From CAYOLL01 sp964404765 [NCBI: uncultured Gemmatimonadota bacterium] (lineage in GTDB: Bacteria; 4572-55): DNA of 61,848 nt. Where the stretch lies: contig CAYOLL010000013.1 in NCBI GenBank assembly GCA_964404765.1, forward strand, positions 1 through 61,848. The letters are read 5' to 3'. This document shows, in pieces, positions 8,572 through 17,935 of this stretch. The number at the start of each line of letters is the position of its first letter. The first letter of the stretch is position 1. The translations under genes were made by a program, and so were the position numbers. The notes under the pieces were generated by a model, which saw only the letters and a program-made list of their open reading frames with translations, was not told the DNA's origin and searched no databases.

Positions 8572-9403
8572 GACCAGCGATAATTTAGACATTCCACGGC
8601 AGAAACGGGATGAAGATCAGACCCTCATAACGGGTGAAGAAGGCGCGAATTCTCTCAGCATCCTGACGTTTAATATCCACAAAGGTTTTTCTAAAACAAA
8701 TCGACGTTTTATCTTACACGAGCTCCGCGACGCTATACGCGCCACGGCGGCCGATGTCGTTTTTTTGCAGGAAGTACAAGGCGAAAACTGGATTCGGGCA
8801 AGCCGCCACAAAAATTGGCCAAATCAACCGCAGCATCAGTTTTTAGCTGAATCATTTTGGCCGGAATACGCCTACGGCAAAAATTGCATTTACGATCACG
8901 GTCATCATGGTAATGCCATTTTGTCAAAATTTCCCATACGGCGGGGTATGAATGTTGATATTTCAGCGCACTATATGGAAGAGCGCGGCATATTGCATTG
9001 CGAAATCTATTTGCCCCATTTAAATCGGGAAATTCATACGATTTGTGTCCATCTTGGATTGCTCCAACGCTTTCGCCTTAAGCAGTATATGTGGATAGTT
9101 CATTATAGCAAAACACAGATTCCACAAACCGCGCCTCTCATAGTAGCCGGCGATTTTAACGATTGGCGCGGCGAAGCCGATCAGTTGCTGGCCGATCGTC
9201 TGCAGCTTTGTGAAGCATATAAGCAAATGTATGGCAGCCATGCCAGAACATACCCCGCCTTTTCACCATCATTTAAATTGGATCGTATCTATACACGTGG
9301 TTTTGCCGTAAACACCGTCAGAATTTACGCCGAAAATCAATGGGCGCATTTGTCCGATCATGCCGGTTTGTTTGCCGATCTTCAAGTTGCGCCCAATATT
9401 TAG
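8561..9403 (+). CDS. Endonuclease/exonuclease/phosphatase (EEP) family protein, YbhP-like
   Basis: I take ATG 8561, inside the end of trpF, giving 280 residues; an in-frame start at 8468 would run deep into trpF. EEP motifs appear in order: LTFNIHKGF (metal/substrate Asn), VVFLQEV (metal Glu), HHGNAILSKFPI, ICVHLGL (catalytic His), VAGDFNDWR (Asp-x-Asn), LDRIYTRG and a terminal LSDHAGL (Asp-His pair). The family hydrolyses phosphodiesters in nucleic acids, lipids or sugar phosphates. The closest outline is the small cytosolic form found beside cardiolipin synthases (YbhP). The catalytic set is complete, so an active enzyme is likely; the substrate is unknown. Confidence 0.85.
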   Translation: MQYETSDNLDIPRQKRDEDQTLITGEEGANSLSILTFNIHKGFSKTNRRFILHELRDAIRATAADVVFLQEVQGENWIRASRHKNWPNQPQHQFLAESFWPEYAYGKNCIYDHGHHGNAILSKFPIRRGMNVDISAHYMEERGILHCEIYLPHLNREIHTICVHLGLLQRFRLKQYMWIVHYSKTQIPQTAPLIVAGDFNDWRGEADQLLADRLQLCEAYKQMYGSHARTYPAFSPSFKLDRIYTRGFAVNTVRIYAENQWAHLSDHAGLFADLQVAPNI

Positions 9404-9435
9404 ACAAATAAAATTTTTCCGGGCAAGTTTTTTGC

Positions 9436-9463
9436 TTGACTTTAAACGCAAAATGCTTACAAT
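9436..9463 (+). promoter_or_regulatory. Candidate sigma70-type promoter of the nuo operon
   Basis: TTGACT (9436-9441) and TACAAT (9458-9463) are separated by 16 bp, close to the housekeeping consensus. The pair lies 63 bp before the nuoA start codon and is the only good promoter match I noticed upstream of the 14-gene operon. Confidence 0.55.
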
Positions 9464-9526
9464 TAGTGCACTTTCTTTTGGGGCAAAATTAACGGCTTAA
9501 CACCTGATACTTGACCTGACCCAATT

Positions 9527-9883
9527 ATGCGCGAATCTTACATTTCAATCTTGCTTTATATCACATTTATTATTAGCAATGGCGTGGGAATGCTCACGCT
9601 GTCCCACCTGCTTGGCCCGCGTCGTCGGAGCGCTCAAAAATTTGAAGTGTACGAATGCGGTGTGCCCCTCAAAGACGAGACCCACAAAAGATTCTCCATC
9701 CAATTCTACTTAGTCGCCACATTATTTATTTTATTTGACATTGAAACTGTTTTTCTTGTTCCATGGAGCGTTGTTTACAAGGAAGTCGGTAAAATTGGTT
9801 TTTATTACGTGCTAATCTTTTTGGCCGTACTGACCTTTGGCTTTATCTACGTCTGGCGGAGAGGGGCGCTCAAATGGGAATAG
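9527..9883 (+). CDS. nuoA: NADH-quinone oxidoreductase subunit A
   Basis: The 118-residue membrane protein has three predicted helices: [41 protein letters not shown] and [19 protein letters not shown]. The loop [10 protein letters not shown] holds the Cys next to the quinone-entry site, and [11 protein letters not shown] is the family hallmark. It belongs to the membrane arm of respiratory complex I, at the junction with the peripheral arm. It is the first gene of the operon and overlaps nuoB by 10 bp. Confidence 0.95.
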   Translation: MRESYISILLYITFIISNGVGMLTLSHLLGPRRRSAQKFEVYECGVPLKDETHKRFSIQFYLVATLFILFDIETVFLVPWSVVYKEVGKIGFYYVLIFLAVLTFGFIYVWRRGALKWE

Positions 9884-10374
9884 AAACGCTCTTAGCTGAA
9901 AAATTGCAAAGCAATATTATTTTGACCACGGTCGACGCCATCGTCAACTGGGGCCGCGCAAACTCTTTGTGGCCAATGCCTTTTGGTACAGCCTGTTGTG
10001 CTATTGAGATGATGTCGGTTATGGCCAATAAGTATGACTTATCCCGTTTTGGCGCAGAAGTGCTGCGCTTTTCCCCACGGCAGGCCGACCTGATGCTGGT
10101 TGCCGGTCGTGTGTCGATCAAGATGATGCCGGTGCTGATCAAAATCTGGCATCAAATGCCGGAGCCAAAATGGTGCATCAGCATGGGCGCTTGCGCTTGT
10201 TCCGGCGGTGTGTTTAATACCTATACATTAGTGCAGGGCATAGATCAATTCATTCCGGTCGACGCCTACATTCCCGGCTGCCCGCCGCGTCCGGAAGCAA
10301 TCATCGACGCCATCATGGTCGTGCAGAAAAAGATCAAGACCGAGCGATTGGTCGATAAATTGCATGGGGAATGA
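9874..10374 (+). CDS. nuoB: NADH-quinone oxidoreductase subunit B
   Basis: This 166-residue subunit carries the terminal N2 [4Fe-4S] cluster that passes electrons to quinone. Cluster ligands are visible as the tandem Cys of [10 protein letters not shown], the Cys of [12 protein letters not shown] and the Cys of PGCPPRPEA. Length and motifs match the family. Its start overlaps the nuoA end. Instead of nuoC, the next genes are hicA and hicB, which begin 19 bp after the nuoB stop. Confidence 0.96.
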   Translation: MGIETLLAEKLQSNIILTTVDAIVNWGRANSLWPMPFGTACCAIEMMSVMANKYDLSRFGAEVLRFSPRQADLMLVAGRVSIKMMPVLIKIWHQMPEPKWCISMGACACSGGVFNTYTLVQGIDQFIPVDAYIPGCPPRPEAIIDAIMVVQKKIKTERLVDKLHGE

Positions 10375-10393
10375 GTGTGGATAGCCGGATTCC

Positions 10394-10570
10394 ATGAAAA
10401 GGCACGAATTGGAAAAAGCTCTCCGCAAACTTGGTTGGAAGTTCTTACGTCATGGCGGGAAGCACGATATATGGACAAATGGGGCACAGGAAGAACCGAT
10501 TCCGCGTCACGCCGATGTCCATGAAAAGCTGGCGCGAGCAATTCTTCGACGTGCCAAAGGAAACAGCTAG
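10394..10570 (+). CDS. hicA: HicA-type toxin inside the nuo operon
   Basis: This is a 58-residue HicA-like mRNA interferase with a dsRBD-like fold. It opens MKRHELEKALRKLGWKFLRH, and the family's catalytic His lies in GGKHDIWTNG. The PIPRHADVHEKLARAILRRAKG tail is typical of HicA. HicA toxins bind and cleave mRNA to arrest translation. It starts 19 bp after nuoB and ends 2 bp before hicB, on the same strand as nuo, so it is probably co-transcribed. At 58 residues it falls below common gene-finding length limits. Confidence 0.85.
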   Translation: MKRHELEKALRKLGWKFLRHGGKHDIWTNGAQEEPIPRHADVHEKLARAILRRAKGNS

Positions 10571-10572
10571 CT

Positions 10573-10992
10573 ATGCGATTTCATGGACGAATCTACAAAG
10601 ACGGCAAGTTTTGGTTGGCGGAAATTCCTCTGCTGGATGCAATGACACAAGGGCATACCCGTAAAGAAGCGCTAAACATGATTGCCGATTTTTTAGAAAC
10701 ATTGGTGAATCGGCCCGGATTTGCGATTCAAGTTCATGCGGGGGAAGACGACGCATTTGAAATCAGCACAACCGATACGCAAAGCTTGGTTGGGCTGCTA
10801 TTGCGACGGCAACGCGAGCGTAACGGGCTCTCTATGACGGAAGCGGCAACATTGTTTGGGGCTAAATCACGTCAAGCTTATGCCAAATACGAGCGCGGGA
10901 CCTCAGTGCCGTCGCTGGATAAGCTAATGAAGTTGTTGCAGGTTGTTGCGCCCGGACAGGATTTTGTTCTTGAGCAAAGTGTGATGAGATGA
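10573..10992 (+). CDS. hicB: HicB-type antitoxin with C-terminal helix-turn-helix
   Basis: The 139-residue protein has an N-terminal degraded RNase H-like HicB domain: FHGRIYKDGKFWLAEIPLLD, then TQGHTRKEALNMIADFLE. A C-terminal XRE-type helix-turn-helix follows (LSMTEAATLFGAKSRQAYAKYE, about residues 90-120). It should neutralise HicA and may repress its own promoter through the DNA-binding domain. It is directly downstream of hicA and 44 bp upstream of nuoC. If it binds DNA here, it could influence internal transcription of nuoC-nuoN. Confidence 0.88.
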   Translation: MRFHGRIYKDGKFWLAEIPLLDAMTQGHTRKEALNMIADFLETLVNRPGFAIQVHAGEDDAFEISTTDTQSLVGLLLRRQRERNGLSMTEAATLFGAKSRQAYAKYERGTSVPSLDKLMKLLQVVAPGQDFVLEQSVMR

Positions 10993-11036
10993 AAGATGTA
11001 TCAGAGAAATTTTTGACAAAAGTCGAGTAAAGCATA

Positions 11037-11582
11037 GTGGCCCAACCTACGAACGATCAAATCACATCGCTATTGACCCAAAATTTCAGCAATGCCGTCT
11101 TTAATGCACAAGTCGTGCAAGGACAGTTGCAGGTTGACGTGGACGGTAAGCATATCTTCAAAATCATCGAATTTTTGAAGAATGACGCACAATGTGATTT
11201 CCAATATCTGGTGGATGTGGGTGGACTCGATTATCTTAAAATGAATGATCAACCGAAATGGGCCGAGCGTTTCTGCATCGTTTATATACTGCAAAATATG
11301 AACAACTACTTGCGTATGGTTATTCGCGCTCATGTTTCAGAAGAACATCCGGAAATCGATTCAATTAGCTCGTTGTTTCTGGCCGCTGAATGGCCGGAGC
11401 GCGAAGTGTTTGATTTATATGGCATTACTTTCAAAAACAATAAAGATTTGCGCCGCATTTTGATGCCTGATGATTATGAAGGTTATCCGTTGCGCAAAGA
11501 TTATCCATTACAAGGTCGCGGTGAACGCGAGGCATTTCCCCGTTATGAGTACTATGACCCAAGCAAAAAGCAACGCGCCTGA
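11037..11582 (+). CDS. nuoC: NADH-quinone oxidoreductase subunit C
   Basis: The 181-residue 30 kDa-type subunit belongs to the peripheral arm of complex I. Hallmarks are the CDFQYLVDVGGLDYL region and the C-terminal signature WPEREVFDLYGITFKNNKDLRRILMPDDYEG (about residues 120-150), then LRKDYPLQGRGE. The start is GTG 11037 with only a weak GAG upstream, so translation after the hicAB insertion may be inefficient. It overlaps nuoD by about 38 bp. NuoC and NuoD are separate proteins, unlike the NuoCD fusion of enterobacteria. Confidence 0.94.
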   Translation: MAQPTNDQITSLLTQNFSNAVFNAQVVQGQLQVDVDGKHIFKIIEFLKNDAQCDFQYLVDVGGLDYLKMNDQPKWAERFCIVYILQNMNNYLRMVIRAHVSEEHPEIDSISSLFLAAEWPEREVFDLYGITFKNNKDLRRILMPDDYEGYPLRKDYPLQGRGEREAFPRYEYYDPSKKQRA

Positions 11583-12816
11583 TCCAATTGCGCTCAAAGC
11601 CGAGCGTGATCGGAACTTTGCCGTAGTGCATGACGAAGATGCCAGCCACATGGTAGTTAACCTGGGGCCGCAGCACCCGTCAACGCACGGTACGTTGCAT
11701 AATATTGTTGAATTGGACGGTGAGGTCATTATTAAGGCTACGCCGGTCTTGGGTTATTTACATACCGGCTTTGAAAAGCTGGGTGAGCACTTGGATTACA
11801 ACCAATTTATCACCTTGTCAGATCGTCTCAATTATCTTTCGTCACTCAATAATAATATTGGCTTTGCCATTGCTGTGGAAGAGCTGATGGGGTTACAAGT
11901 GCCGGCCCGTGCGCAGTTGCTGCGGGTAATCTTTGCGGAACTGTCACGCATCGCCGACCACCTGGCCTGCATTGGCTTGCAGGCGATGGACGTAGGCGCT
12001 TTTAGCGTTTTTCTGTGGTGCTGGAAATGGCGTGAAAAACTCTATGACGTTTTTGAAGACGTAACCGGCACACGCTTAACCACCAGCTACACCCGGATCG
12101 GTGGCTTGGCCCGCGATTTGACACCGAATTTTGTGCCGATGGTCAAAGAGGCTTTGGATGGCATCCCGCCGGTCATTGAAGAGACCGAAATGATGCTGTC
12201 GAGAAACTATATCTTCATCAAACGGTCGCAGGGAGCGGGTGTCATTGACAAGGATACCGCTTTAAGCTATGGTGTGACCGGGCCCGTCTTAAGAGCCTCC
12301 GGATTAGCGTACGATGTTCGTAAAGCACGCCCGTACCATGGCTATGAGACTTTTCAATTTGATATACCGACCGAACCGGATGGCGACAGCTATTCCCGTT
12401 ACAAAGTGCGGTTGGCCGAGGTAATGCAGAGCATTCGCATTGTCAGACAAGGCTTGGAGCGTTTACCGAATGTCGGTGGGCCTGTTTTAGCTGATGACTT
12501 CAAATTTACGGTGCCGCCCAAAGATAATGTTTATAAAGGCATGGAAGAACTGATTCATCACTTCAAGATCATTATGCGTCAACACGGTTTTGACATTCCG
12601 AAGCGCGAGCTATACTCCTCCACAGAATCGCCCAACGGTGAATTGGGCTGGTACATTGTCAGCGATGGCACGATGTACCCATACCGTATCCGTATCCGCC
12701 CCCCGTCTTTTTACAACTACCAAATTTTCCCATATATGATGCAGGGTCTGATGATACCCGACGTTCCTGCCATTTTAAGCACGCTCAATGTTATTGCTGG
12801 GGAGTTGGATCGCTAA
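11545..12816 (+). CDS. nuoD: NADH-quinone oxidoreductase subunit D
   Basis: I take ATG 11545 (423 residues, MSTMTQAKS); ATG 11554 is also possible. An upstream in-frame start at 11470 lies deep inside nuoC. NuoD is the 49 kDa-type subunit that forms the quinone pocket next to cluster N2. Family marks are VNLGPQHPSTHG, GYLHTGFEKLGEH, TRIGGLARDL and the C-terminal DVPAILSTLNVIAGELDR. It overlaps both neighbours: 38 bp with nuoC and a TAATG junction with nuoE. Confidence 0.95.
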   Translation: MSTMTQAKSNAPDPIALKAERDRNFAVVHDEDASHMVVNLGPQHPSTHGTLHNIVELDGEVIIKATPVLGYLHTGFEKLGEHLDYNQFITLSDRLNYLSSLNNNIGFAIAVEELMGLQVPARAQLLRVIFAELSRIADHLACIGLQAMDVGAFSVFLWCWKWREKLYDVFEDVTGTRLTTSYTRIGGLARDLTPNFVPMVKEALDGIPPVIEETEMMLSRNYIFIKRSQGAGVIDKDTALSYGVTGPVLRASGLAYDVRKARPYHGYETFQFDIPTEPDGDSYSRYKVRLAEVMQSIRIVRQGLERLPNVGGPVLADDFKFTVPPKDNVYKGMEELIHHFKIIMRQHGFDIPKRELYSSTESPNGELGWYIVSDGTMYPYRIRIRPPSFYNYQIFPYMMQGLMIPDVPAILSTLNVIAGELDR

Positions 12817-13301
12817 TGCCAGAAAATTTTACCGACGAACGTCGTCAGGCCTTTGAAGCCAAATTTCAAAAATTGCTCAAGCATTATCCTAATAAGCAAG
12901 CGGCATTGTTGCCGGCTTTGCGATTGTTCGAGGAATTCTTCCGCTACAATGATGAGGATAGTTGTGCCTATTTAGCCAAATTGTTGGAAGTTTCACCGGC
13001 TAAAGTGTATGGTGTGTTTTCGTTCTACACCCATTATAATCGCAAAGAGCATGGCAAGCACCGAATCATGGTTTGTATGACTCTGCCCTGCGCTTTACGT
13101 GACAGCAAAGGCATTGTTGAGCATCTCAAGAAGAAGTTGGAGATTGACGTGGGCGAATGCACTTTGGACGGCAAATTTAGCCTTGAAAAAGTGGAATGTC
13201 TGGCCGCTTGTGATCGTGCGCCGATGTTGCAGATCAATGAGAACTATTATTACGATTTGACGCCGGAAAAAATTGATGCGATTTTGGCAAGTTTAGATTA
13301 G
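12816..13301 (+). CDS. nuoE: NADH-quinone oxidoreductase subunit E
   Basis: The 161-residue 24 kDa-type subunit carries the [2Fe-2S] cluster N1a of the NADH-oxidising module. The four ligands are in CMTLPC (C-x4-C) and CLAAC (C-x3-C). The N-terminal helical bundle (about 1-70) matches the family. Its ATG overlaps the nuoD stop in TAATG. The gap to nuoF is 67 bp. Confidence 0.95.
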   Translation: MPENFTDERRQAFEAKFQKLLKHYPNKQAALLPALRLFEEFFRYNDEDSCAYLAKLLEVSPAKVYGVFSFYTHYNRKEHGKHRIMVCMTLPCALRDSKGIVEHLKKKLEIDVGECTLDGKFSLEKVECLAACDRAPMLQINENYYYDLTPEKIDAILASLD

Positions 13302-13368
13302 TCTTCCGATATATGAAATTGCCTGTGCCAAAGTAAAAAGGCATGGCGTGTAAATAATATGAACAAGA

Positions 13369-14685
13369 ATGATACAAATTTGGAGAATGGCCTTGGCCTT
13401 TGAACCGATTCTCTTAAAATACTGCACAAAGAACGCAAACACGTCACTTGACTTCTATTTGTCGCACGGTGGTTACGAAGGCGCGAAGAAAGCGCTTAAG
13501 ATGACGCCGGACGAGCTGATTACGGAAGTGAAAAACTCCGGTCTGCGCGGACGAGGTGGGGCTGGCTTTCCAACTGGCATGAAGTGGAGTTTCGTTCCCA
13601 AAGATATTATGCCGACCTATTTAGTCTGCAATGCCGATGAGAGTGAGCCGGGAACATGCAAAGACCGTGAACTTCTTAATGGAGATCCGCACGCATTAAT
13701 TGAGGGTATGATTATTGCCTGTTGGGCCATCCGTTCCAATTGGGCGTTCATTTATATTCGCGGCGAGATGGGGCCTGAAACCAAAATCTTCGAGAAAGCG
13801 ATTGATGAGGCGACCGCAAAAGGCTTTTTGGGCGACAAGGTTTGTGGTACAGATTTTAAGCTAAAGATTACGATTACACGTGGCGCTGGTGCTTACATTT
13901 GTGGTGAAGAGACCTCGCAATTGACATCTATTGAGGGAAACCGTGGCTATCCGCGTCTAAAACCGCCATTTCCGGCAGTTAAGGGATTATGGCAAAAGCC
14001 GACCATTATCAATAATGTTGAAACCCTAATGAATCTGCCACACATTATCAATAATGGCGCGGCTTGGCATAAAGGTTTTGGTACGGAGAAAAGTGCGGGA
14101 TTTAAGGTTTTTTCCGTAAGCGGTCATGTGAATAAGCCGGGTAATTATGAGGTGCCTTTGGGAACACCTTTAAGCACACTTGTTAATGATTACGCGGGTG
14201 GGGCTTGGAAGGGTGTACCATTAAAGGCAATTATTCCTGGCGGCTCATCTGTCCCGGTACTAACCATGAAAGATTTTGATGTGCCGCTAGATTATGAATC
14301 AATAGCCGCGCGTGGCAGTATGTTGGGCTCCGGGGCCGTGATTGTGATGAATAATACAGTTTGCATGGTCAATGCAATATTAAATTTAATAAAATTTTAT
14401 CATCATGAATCGTGCGGACAATGTACACCATGTCGCGAAGGCACAGGGTGGTTGGAAAAAATTCTGCATCGTATTGCTGGCGGGCATGGGCGCGAAGAAG
14501 ACATTCAACTGCTCGACGATATTTGCAACAATATGGTAGGTAATACGATTTGCGTTTTGGCCGATGCCGCGGCGATGCCCATTCAAAGTTTCGTCAAAAA
14601 CTTTAGGCAAGAATTCGATTATTTCATCAAAAATAAAAAGAGTATGGTGACTGGCGCAAGCGGGTCGCATCACGGTAAGCATTAG
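13369..14685 (+). CDS. nuoF: NADH-quinone oxidoreductase subunit F
   Basis: The 438-residue flavoprotein subunit binds NADH, FMN and cluster N3. The FMN/NADH site is GRGGAGFPTGMKW, with CNADESEPGTCKDR; the [4Fe-4S] ligands are in ESCGQCTPCREGT plus a later Cys (GNTICVLAD). ATG 13387 (MALAFEPIL) fits the family N-terminus slightly better than 13369, and neither has a convincing ribosome binding site. The catalytic parts are intact. It follows nuoE and precedes nuoG by 42 bp. Confidence 0.95.
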   Translation: MIQIWRMALAFEPILLKYCTKNANTSLDFYLSHGGYEGAKKALKMTPDELITEVKNSGLRGRGGAGFPTGMKWSFVPKDIMPTYLVCNADESEPGTCKDRELLNGDPHALIEGMIIACWAIRSNWAFIYIRGEMGPETKIFEKAIDEATAKGFLGDKVCGTDFKLKITITRGAGAYICGEETSQLTSIEGNRGYPRLKPPFPAVKGLWQKPTIINNVETLMNLPHIINNGAAWHKGFGTEKSAGFKVFSVSGHVNKPGNYEVPLGTPLSTLVNDYAGGAWKGVPLKAIIPGGSSVPVLTMKDFDVPLDYESIAARGSMLGSGAVIVMNNTVCMVNAILNLIKFYHHESCGQCTPCREGTGWLEKILHRIAGGHGREEDIQLLDDICNNMVGNTICVLADAAAMPIQSFVKNFRQEFDYFIKNKKSMVTGASGSHHGKH

Positions 14686-14727
14686 ATACGTCGTTACGTC
14701 AATATAAACATAAAATTGCGATAATTT

Positions 14728-16323
14728 ATGGCTGATCTTATTAAAATAAAGCTGAACGGCAAAGAAGTCGAAGTCGAAAAAGGCACAACCATCCTGGATG
14801 CAGTGAAGCCGCACGGGGCCGAAGTGCCGCATTATTGCTATCATCCCGGTTTGAGCATTGCCGGCAATTGCCGCATGTGCCTGGTTCGCACTGCACTCAA
14901 AAATCCGCGCGACCCGGACGGCCCGGCGCAATGGATGCCGAAGCCGTCCATTGCCTGCCAGTCTATCGTCACGCCCGGTATGGAAGTGGACACCGAATCC
15001 GACAAGGTGAAAAAACTTCAGGAAGCGATCATGGAGTTTCTGTTGATCAATCACCCGCTGGATTGTCCGGAATGCGATCAGGCCGGTGAATGCCGTTTGC
15101 AAGATTATTCATTTCAATACGGGCAGGATCGCAGCCGTTTTATTGAGCAAAAGACGACTAAGCGAATTAAGAATGTCGGCCCGCAGATTGCTTTGTGGGG
15201 CACCCGCTGCATAGTTTGCACCCGTTGTGTTCGCTTTTTAGAAGAAGTGAGCGGCGGAGCCGAAATCAGCGTGTTCGAGCGAGGCGACCGCAGTGTAGTG
15301 GATGTTCATCCAGGCAAGGAAGTAGACAACCCATTAGCCGGTAACATTGTGGATATTTGCCCGGTAGGCGCTTTGGTTAGCCGAGATTTTCTCTATAAAG
15401 CACGTGTCTGGTTCATGCAATCTGAAAAATCAATTTGCAACATGTGTAGTAAAGGTTGCAACATTAATGTAGATTCGCTGGAAGGCAACATCAAGCGTTT
15501 AACGCCTCGTGAGAATTTGGCCGTCAACCAATATTGGATGTGCGATTATGGACGATTTGGTTGGAAATATATTTATTCAGATGATCGGTTGATTGCGCCT
15601 TTGCAAAATGGCCAGGCAATTAAATGGAGCGAGAGTTTTGACATTGCCCGCGATTTGTTCAGCAAGGCTAAAGGCACCGGTTTTGGGGCGTTGATCTCGC
15701 TATTTGCTACTAACGAAGAATTATATTTGTTAGATCAATTAGCACGGAAAACTTTAGGTATTGAAGCTATTGCGTTGCTGGAAAACACAGTTAAGCATGA
15801 TGAAGTTTTTCCAAAATTTAAGATTAACGGTGATAAGCAACCAAATCGACGTGGTTTTAGTCAAATTATGGGCAAAGCCAACACGTATGAACAGCTACTT
15901 GATCAAATTGAGTCAAAAAAGATTCAAAATTTGATTATATTTGGCGGCATTCCAGATTATAAGTATAATCCGGCATTTGTTGCGGCAGCCAAAAAGCTAA
16001 AGACATTAATTGTTTTTGATCTAATGAGAAGTGATTTAGCTGATGCCGCTCATCTGACATTTCCAATGCTCGCTTTTGCGGAAAAAGCTGGTAGTTATGT
16101 TAACGCTGACGGCATTGTGCAACGTTTTGATAAAGCTGTTGAGGCACAATTTCCTGCAGAAGAAGAAGTTAATATTTTGCAAAAACTGATTCGTATCCAA
16201 AACTCGTCATATAAGGTTTTGACAGTCGGTGGCGTTTTTAGTAAATTGGCCAAAGAATACAAAGCATTTGAAGAAATGAGCTATAAAACGTTGGAGTATA
16301 AAGGGCAAAAAGCTCAGGCTTAG
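14728..16323 (+). CDS. nuoG: NADH-quinone oxidoreductase subunit G
   Basis: The 531-residue iron-sulfur subunit has an N-terminal [2Fe-2S] ferredoxin domain ([15 protein letters not shown]), the N5-type [11 protein letters not shown] segment and the N4-type CIVCTRC...CPVG motif. CNMCSKGC plus a later WMC supplies the four Cys of the optional cluster N7. The molybdopterin-oxidoreductase-like half is much shorter than in E. coli (about 900 residues), as in many other phyla. It transfers electrons from NuoE/F towards NuoB. No frameshift is seen. Confidence 0.94.
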   Translation: MADLIKIKLNGKEVEVEKGTTILDAVKPHGAEVPHYCYHPGLSIAGNCRMCLVRTALKNPRDPDGPAQWMPKPSIACQSIVTPGMEVDTESDKVKKLQEAIMEFLLINHPLDCPECDQAGECRLQDYSFQYGQDRSRFIEQKTTKRIKNVGPQIALWGTRCIVCTRCVRFLEEVSGGAEISVFERGDRSVVDVHPGKEVDNPLAGNIVDICPVGALVSRDFLYKARVWFMQSEKSICNMCSKGCNINVDSLEGNIKRLTPRENLAVNQYWMCDYGRFGWKYIYSDDRLIAPLQNGQAIKWSESFDIARDLFSKAKGTGFGALISLFATNEELYLLDQLARKTLGIEAIALLENTVKHDEVFPKFKINGDKQPNRRGFSQIMGKANTYEQLLDQIESKKIQNLIIFGGIPDYKYNPAFVAAAKKLKTLIVFDLMRSDLADAAHLTFPMLAFAEKAGSYVNADGIVQRFDKAVEAQFPAEEEVNILQKLIRIQNSSYKVLTVGGVFSKLAKEYKAFEEMSYKTLEYKGQKAQA

Positions 16324-16350
16324 GTCCTGTACGGAAGTTTTAAAGCAGGA

Positions 16351-17403
16351 GTGTGTCCCATCGGCTTGATGGAACTTGGTTTAAGAGTCATATTTATGCT
16401 AGCGGTTTTTACCATGATGATGCTCCTTGTGTCATACCTTGTGTATGCCGAGCGTCGGGTAGCCGCGTTTATACAAGACCGCGTCGGGCCAAACCGCGTC
16501 GGCTGGGAAGGGTTGATGCAGCCATGGGCTGATGCAGTCAAGTTGATGCTTAAAGAAGATATTTATCCGGATAAAGTCGACAAATTGCTTTTTTTGCTGG
16601 GGCCATTTATCGCTTTTGCACCGGGCTTAATAACTTTTGGCTTAATTCCAATCGGAAGCTATGACTTTTCCAATCCGGATTCTGTTCTGGCTATATCGAA
16701 TATCAATGTTGGGATCTTGTTTATTCTGGCAATCGGTTCGCTTGGTTTTTACGGACTGTCGTTTGGCGGTTGGGCTTCGAACAATAAGTGGTCGCTTTTC
16801 GGTGGGTTACGGGCTTCAGCGCAATTGATTAGTTTTGAAATCGCGATGGGGTTTGCCCTGATTAGCATCCTGATGACCGCGGGAACCACCCACATGAACG
16901 GCATAGTTCACAGCCAAATGGGTACATTTTTCGGCTTTATTCCCAGATGGAACATATTTATTCAACCGGTTGCTTTCATTATTTTTCTTATTGCCGCCTT
17001 TGCCGAAAACAACCGTCTGCCTTTTGATATGCCTGAAGCTGAGCCAGAATTGATTGGCGGCTATCATACCGAATACAGTTCCTTAAAATTTGGTTTGTTT
17101 TTCCTCGGCGAATATGCAGCATTGATTACGATGTCCGGCATTATTGTTACCCTTTTTCTGGGGGGCTGGACTTTACCATGGATTGACATGGCTTCGCTAA
17201 ATTTAAATCCAATTGTTAGCGGTATTTTATCTTTTGGAATTTTTGTAATAAAATGGTTTCTTGTCATGTTTTTTTATCTATGGGTGCGTTGGACTTTTCC
17301 ACGGGTTAAGTATAACCAACTCATGGAGTTAGGCTGGAAGGTTCTAATCGAAATTGCTTTTGTAAATATATTAATTACGGCGGCAATCGGGCTGTGGTTA
17401 TGA
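16351..17403 (+). CDS. nuoH: NADH-quinone oxidoreductase subunit H
   Basis: The polytopic membrane subunit contributes to the quinone channel. Hallmarks are [37 protein letters not shown] and the acidic loop [19 protein letters not shown]. The upstream GTG at 16351 gives 350 residues but abuts its own AGGAG; ATG 16369 (MELGLRVIF, 344 residues) is the alternative start. About eight transmembrane helices are visible. Base composition becomes noticeably AT-richer from here to nuoN. Confidence 0.94.
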   Translation: MCPIGLMELGLRVIFMLAVFTMMMLLVSYLVYAERRVAAFIQDRVGPNRVGWEGLMQPWADAVKLMLKEDIYPDKVDKLLFLLGPFIAFAPGLITFGLIPIGSYDFSNPDSVLAISNINVGILFILAIGSLGFYGLSFGGWASNNKWSLFGGLRASAQLISFEIAMGFALISILMTAGTTHMNGIVHSQMGTFFGFIPRWNIFIQPVAFIIFLIAAFAENNRLPFDMPEAEPELIGGYHTEYSSLKFGLFFLGEYAALITMSGIIVTLFLGGWTLPWIDMASLNLNPIVSGILSFGIFVIKWFLVMFFYLWVRWTFPRVKYNQLMELGWKVLIEIAFVNILITAAIGLWL

Positions 17404-17453
17404 CTCATTTTCGAGCAGCTTTGTAAGTTCGGAATTACTTATGGAGATCGTAA

Positions 17454-17921
17454 ATGGAAGCACCGAAAAATTACAAATATAAATGGACATTTGGAGATAA
17501 GATATTTGTTTCGTCAGCCATTACAGGTCTGATGAATACGCTTAAACATCTTTTTTTTAAACCAGCATTTACAACCGAATATCCGGATGCTCCATTAAAA
17601 GTTTACCCACGATTTCGCGGTGAGCACCGTTTAAAAAAAGACGACCAAGGGCGAATCAAGTGTACAGCGTGTTTCATGTGCGCGACAGCTTGCCCGGCCA
17701 ACTGCATTACGATTGTCGCCGGGCCGGCTCCGGCCGAATACGGCCCTGATCGGGAAAAAATTCCGGTTGTATTTGATATCAACGAATTGCGTTGTATTTT
17801 TTGCGGTTACTGCGAAGAGGCCTGTCCCAAAGATGCCATTGAATTAACGACAAAAATGCCAAAAGTATACACAAGTCGAGAAGAATTTATTTATAATCGC
17901 GATAAATTGCTGAACAACTAA
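17454..17921 (+). CDS. nuoI: NADH-quinone oxidoreductase subunit I
   Basis: The 155-residue ferredoxin-like subunit holds clusters N6a and N6b. Two complete [4Fe-4S] motifs are visible: CTACFMCATACP and CIFCGYCEEACP. The N-terminal LMNTLKHLFFKPAFTTEYP helix packs against NuoH in known structures, and RFRGEH is a family hallmark. It lies in the connecting part of the peripheral arm. Confidence 0.96.
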   Translation: MEAPKNYKYKWTFGDKIFVSSAITGLMNTLKHLFFKPAFTTEYPDAPLKVYPRFRGEHRLKKDDQGRIKCTACFMCATACPANCITIVAGPAPAEYGPDREKIPVVFDINELRCIFCGYCEEACPKDAIELTTKMPKVYTSREEFIYNRDKLLNN

Positions 17922-17935
17922 CATTAGATATACTT

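Noticed and set aside
14386-15102. Minus-strand open frame (238 residues)
   Set aside because: Crosses the nuoF-nuoG junction antisense; both nuo genes are certain.
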